Shown here piece after piece: positions 15,261 to 17,122 of a stretch of DNA of 17,122 nt. The position numbers were made by a program, and so were the translations under genes. Source of the stretch: Candidatus Methylomirabilota bacterium. Lineage in GTDB: Bacteria; Methylomirabilota; Methylomirabilia; Methylomirabilales; Methylomirabilaceae. The stretch is taken from NCBI GenBank assembly GCA_003105305.1, contig PQAQ01000263.1, positions 12,707 to 29,828 of the forward strand, given 5' to 3'. Numbering within the stretch: the first letter of the stretch is position 1; the number at the start of each line of letters is the position of its first letter. Under the pieces are notes generated by a model, which saw nothing but the letters and a program-made list of their open reading frames with translations, made no database searches and was not told the DNA's origin.

Positions 15261-16505
15261 TTAACGGCCTATGGCCGCCTCGACCTGGAATCGGGCAATA
15301 CTCAGGTCGTACAGAGATCGGTTGTACAGTCGCTGGACCTCTCGAAAGGCCCGCTGAGCATCCAGAAACGCCGTGAGATCAATAGCGCCCAACTTGTGCG
15401 CGGCTTCGGCGATCTCCCGCGATTCGCGGGCCTTGGGCAGGTATTCGGTTTCCAGCCCTTCGACTCGTCGGCGTTCGCTCTCCAGCCGGTTGAATGCCTG
15501 ATCCACCTCCAGAAGTGCCTGGGTCTCAAGTCGCTTGAACTGAAACGATTCCCGCTCCTCTTCAGCTTGCGCTCGGACGATGGCCCCCTGGTTACGATTA
15601 AAGAGGGGCAGGGGCGCTGAGACGCCAAATATGGTGCTGTCCTCGCCGAAGTTCCGTTTGTAGCCCACGAAGGGAAACAGGTTTGGGAAGCGGCGCGCCT
15701 GCTCAAGTCCGATCTGTTCGTGAGCTCTGGCGACCCGTTGATGCTGGGCCCTGAGGTCCGGGCGACCCTGTAATGCCTCGGCATGCAACATCGCCAGACT
15801 GCCGATCGGCTCACCCCTCCCAAGCTCCTCGGCGACATCGAATTCGGTTGTCGAGTCAGGGAGTCCGAGCAGCGCAAGCAGTGCGGCTCTGGCCTGCTTA
15901 AGGCTCAACTCACCGGCGACGACGTCGTCAAATACTCTGAAGCGCTCCACCTGCACACGTCTCAGTTCCGCCCCGGAGATCTCTCCGAGCTTGAACTGCT
16001 CCTCCTTGGCGCGAATGATTCGGTCAAAATCGACAAGCAGGCCGCGAGCCACAGCAAGATCGGTCTTGGCCAGCACAATCTGGAAATATGTCTGCTTCAC
16101 TGCGAACCGGAGCAAGCGGGCCGCATTCGCAATGTCGGCCTCGCTTGCGCGAAGATTCGCCCCAGCGACAGCGATTTGCTGAGAGCGCTTTCCGGCTGTC
16201 GGAATCTCCTGACTGACCTCAACGAAGATCTCCTGCCGATCGATGAACGATCCCCCGCGAAACCCTTCCGACCTGAACAGAAGCGCCGGGTTGGGGAGTA
16301 GCGCGGCAGTGGTCGCGTCTCCGCGCGCGATCTGCCCGGCCGTCGCCTCCGCCTGCAGACCAGGGTTTTGCCGTCCCGCGATTCGCAAGGCGTCGGCCAG
16401 CGAAAGCACTCGCGGGAGCTCCTGAAGTTGGGCGGCGGCGGATACCGGTGTACCGCACCAGATCAGAAGAGGAACCACAAGTCCCCAAAAGCGCAAGATT
16501 CTCAT
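15261..16505 (-). CDS. czcC: CzcC/CusC-like outer-membrane channel (TolC family)
   Basis: A 414-residue outer-membrane factor forming the exit duct of the CzcCBA complex. The signal peptide is residues 1-25 (LRFWGLVVPLLIWC, ending VSAAA). The mature protein shows the duplicated TolC plan: LSLADALRIAGRQNPGLQAE (about 34), GDATTAALLPNPALLFRSEG, the first helical hairpin, then QGRPDLRAQHQRVARAHEQI with FPNLFPFVGYKRNFGED and a second helical hairpin, Glu/Arg-rich, to about 400. No N-terminal lipobox is obvious. ATG 16505 follows AAGGATGG by about 8 bases. The gene lies 123 bases beyond the small secreted-protein gene; that gap holds a short GTCTC-G-GAGAC inverted repeat (about 16609-16619) that may temper readthrough. 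Confidence 0.93.
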   Translation of the reverse strand: MRILRFWGLVVPLLIWCGTPVSAAAQLQELPRVLSLADALRIAGRQNPGLQAEATAGQIARGDATTAALLPNPALLFRSEGFRGGSFIDRQEIFVEVSQEIPTAGKRSQQIAVAGANLRASEADIANAARLLRFAVKQTYFQIVLAKTDLAVARGLLVDFDRIIRAKEEQFKLGEISGAELRRVQVERFRVFDDVVAGELSLKQARAALLALLGLPDSTTEFDVAEELGRGEPIGSLAMLHAEALQGRPDLRAQHQRVARAHEQIGLEQARRFPNLFPFVGYKRNFGEDSTIFGVSAPLPLFNRNQGAIVRAQAEEERESFQFKRLETQALLEVDQAFNRLESERRRVEGLETEYLPKARESREIAEAAHKLGAIDLTAFLDAQRAFREVQRLYNRSLYDLSIARFQVEAAIGR

Positions 16506-16628
16506 CTATCTGCCATCCTTAAAAAGGTAGAAGTGGCGAACCGCGAGCGTTCAGTGAAATCGGCTACCACCGCCTACTCTCACTCAAACCTCCACACTGA
16601 AAACGGGTCTCCGAGACTGGGGGGAAGC

Positions 16629-16997
16629 TTACGCCTGACGAGGCGGCGGAGAAACTATATCGATCGTGAAGGAGACGGGGGAGGACTCACGCTGATCGCC
16701 GTGTATCCTGACGGTTCCCGGAGGAGCCAGGAGACAGAGGGGTGGGTGATCGATCGGGCTGACTTCAAAATCGCAGTGCGGGATTGAGGGCGTTGCGGGA
16801 ACAGTCTGGCCATCGGACACTGCAGGAGATTTATGGAGTTGGGGGAGCGAGTCGACCTGCTGATTCCCAGCGTGCGATCCGATCTCAACGACGCTCAACA
16901 ACGGATACCCGTCAACCGCAATCGCCTCGCTATGCAAGGGCGGCAGACCGACGCACACTAAGGCGAGGACGCAAGCAACGATTTGCGGAATCTTCAT
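16629..16997 (-). CDS. Small secreted protein leading the czc operon, unknown function
   Basis: A 122-residue exported protein. It has a clear signal peptide (MKIPQIVACVLALVCVGLPP, cleavage near HSEA-IAVDG) and a short mature part of about 97 residues with no membrane helix. The mature part contains a His (SHAGNQQ), IPHCDFEVSPIDHPPLCLL with two Cys and two His, and a proline-rich end (IVSPPPRQA). I do not recognise the family. Support for it being real: AGGGA 8 bases before ATG 16997, a strong promoter about 70 bases upstream, and position as first gene before czcC on the same strand. A periplasmic metal-binding or sensing accessory, in the way CzcE or CnrX accompany other efflux operons, is inference from position and the Cys/His pattern only; there is no sequence likeness to those proteins that I can see. 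Confidence 0.72.
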   Translation of the reverse strand: MKIPQIVACVLALVCVGLPPLHSEAIAVDGYPLLSVVEIGSHAGNQQVDSLPQLHKSPAVSDGQTVPATPSIPHCDFEVSPIDHPPLCLLAPPGTVRIHGDQRESSPVSFTIDIVSPPPRQA

Positions 16998-17073
16998 GGA
17001 GTCTATCCCTGCCGACCTGGCAGCGTCTTAAACCTACTGACAACGACCTGACGCATCTCATCTCACGCCATGC

Positions 17074-17103
17074 AGTCTATCAATCGATCCGTTGTTGTGT
17101 CAA
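17074..17103 (-). promoter_or_regulatory. Sigma-70-type promoter of the czc operon
   Basis: On the minus strand a perfect TTGACA (17103-17098), an 18-base spacer and TAGACT (17079-17074), with TG one base before the -10 (extended -10). The expected transcript starts near 17067, giving a leader of about 70 bases before the secreted-protein ATG. The slightly long spacer would suit a MerR-type or two-component activator, but no clear dyad was seen. Confidence 0.6.
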
Positions 17104-17122
17104 GCCGACCGTAGAGTCACGG

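Noticed and set aside
1..17122. CRISPR array, tRNA, rRNA, integrase or intact insertion sequence
   Set aside because: No regularly spaced repeats, clover-leaf or rRNA-like stretches, recombinase motifs or paired terminal repeats were seen.

Overview
The window reads as one Gram-negative (diderm) chromosome segment devoted mainly to metal handling. It carries lipoprotein and signal-peptide proteins, an outer-membrane beta-barrel protein, a TolC-type channel and an RND pump. GC is fairly high in most genes and visibly lower in the central ABC-transporter pair. The gene content and protein style would fit an NC10 (Methylomirabilis-like), Nitrospirota or proteobacterial genome. That placement is a guess from memory, since no rRNA or marker gene is present.

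Layout, left to right. (1) 1-2903, minus strand: a P-type cation ATPase whose stop codon overlaps the start of a partial ORF running off the left edge. That ORF joins an IS1380-like transposase N-terminus in frame to the beginning of a rhodanese-like domain. (2) 3063-3426: two small broken genes facing each other, a frameshifted HicB-like antitoxin (plus) and a truncated exported protein (minus). (3) 7525 down to 3506, minus strand: a copper-type operon of a small membrane protein, a beta-barrel-like outer-membrane protein, CopC, CopD, a 74-residue HTH DNA-binding protein and a Spy/CpxP-like periplasmic protein with a Met/Gly-rich tail. (4) 7830-10832, plus strand: a two-gene ABC importer made of a fused double permease and an ATPase with an extra C-terminal domain, with no substrate-binding protein beside it. 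(5) 16997 down to 10881, minus strand: a heavy-metal efflux operon of a small secreted protein, then CzcC, CzcB and CzcA homologues, with a good sigma-70-type promoter at the right edge.

Working model (inference): the CopC/CopD/outer-membrane/Spy group binds and moves periplasmic copper and protects the envelope. The CzcCBA trans-envelope pump expels metal; its TM4 signature is the divalent-cation type rather than the CusA Cu(I)/Ag(I) type. The P-type ATPase moves a cation across the inner membrane. The ABC pair lies between the two metal operons on the opposite strand with different base composition and looks like a later insertion. No CRISPR array, tRNA or rRNA was seen. The most unusual items are the transposase-rhodanese chimera, the orphan ABC system, and the two unfamiliar small exported or membrane proteins that lead the metal operons.
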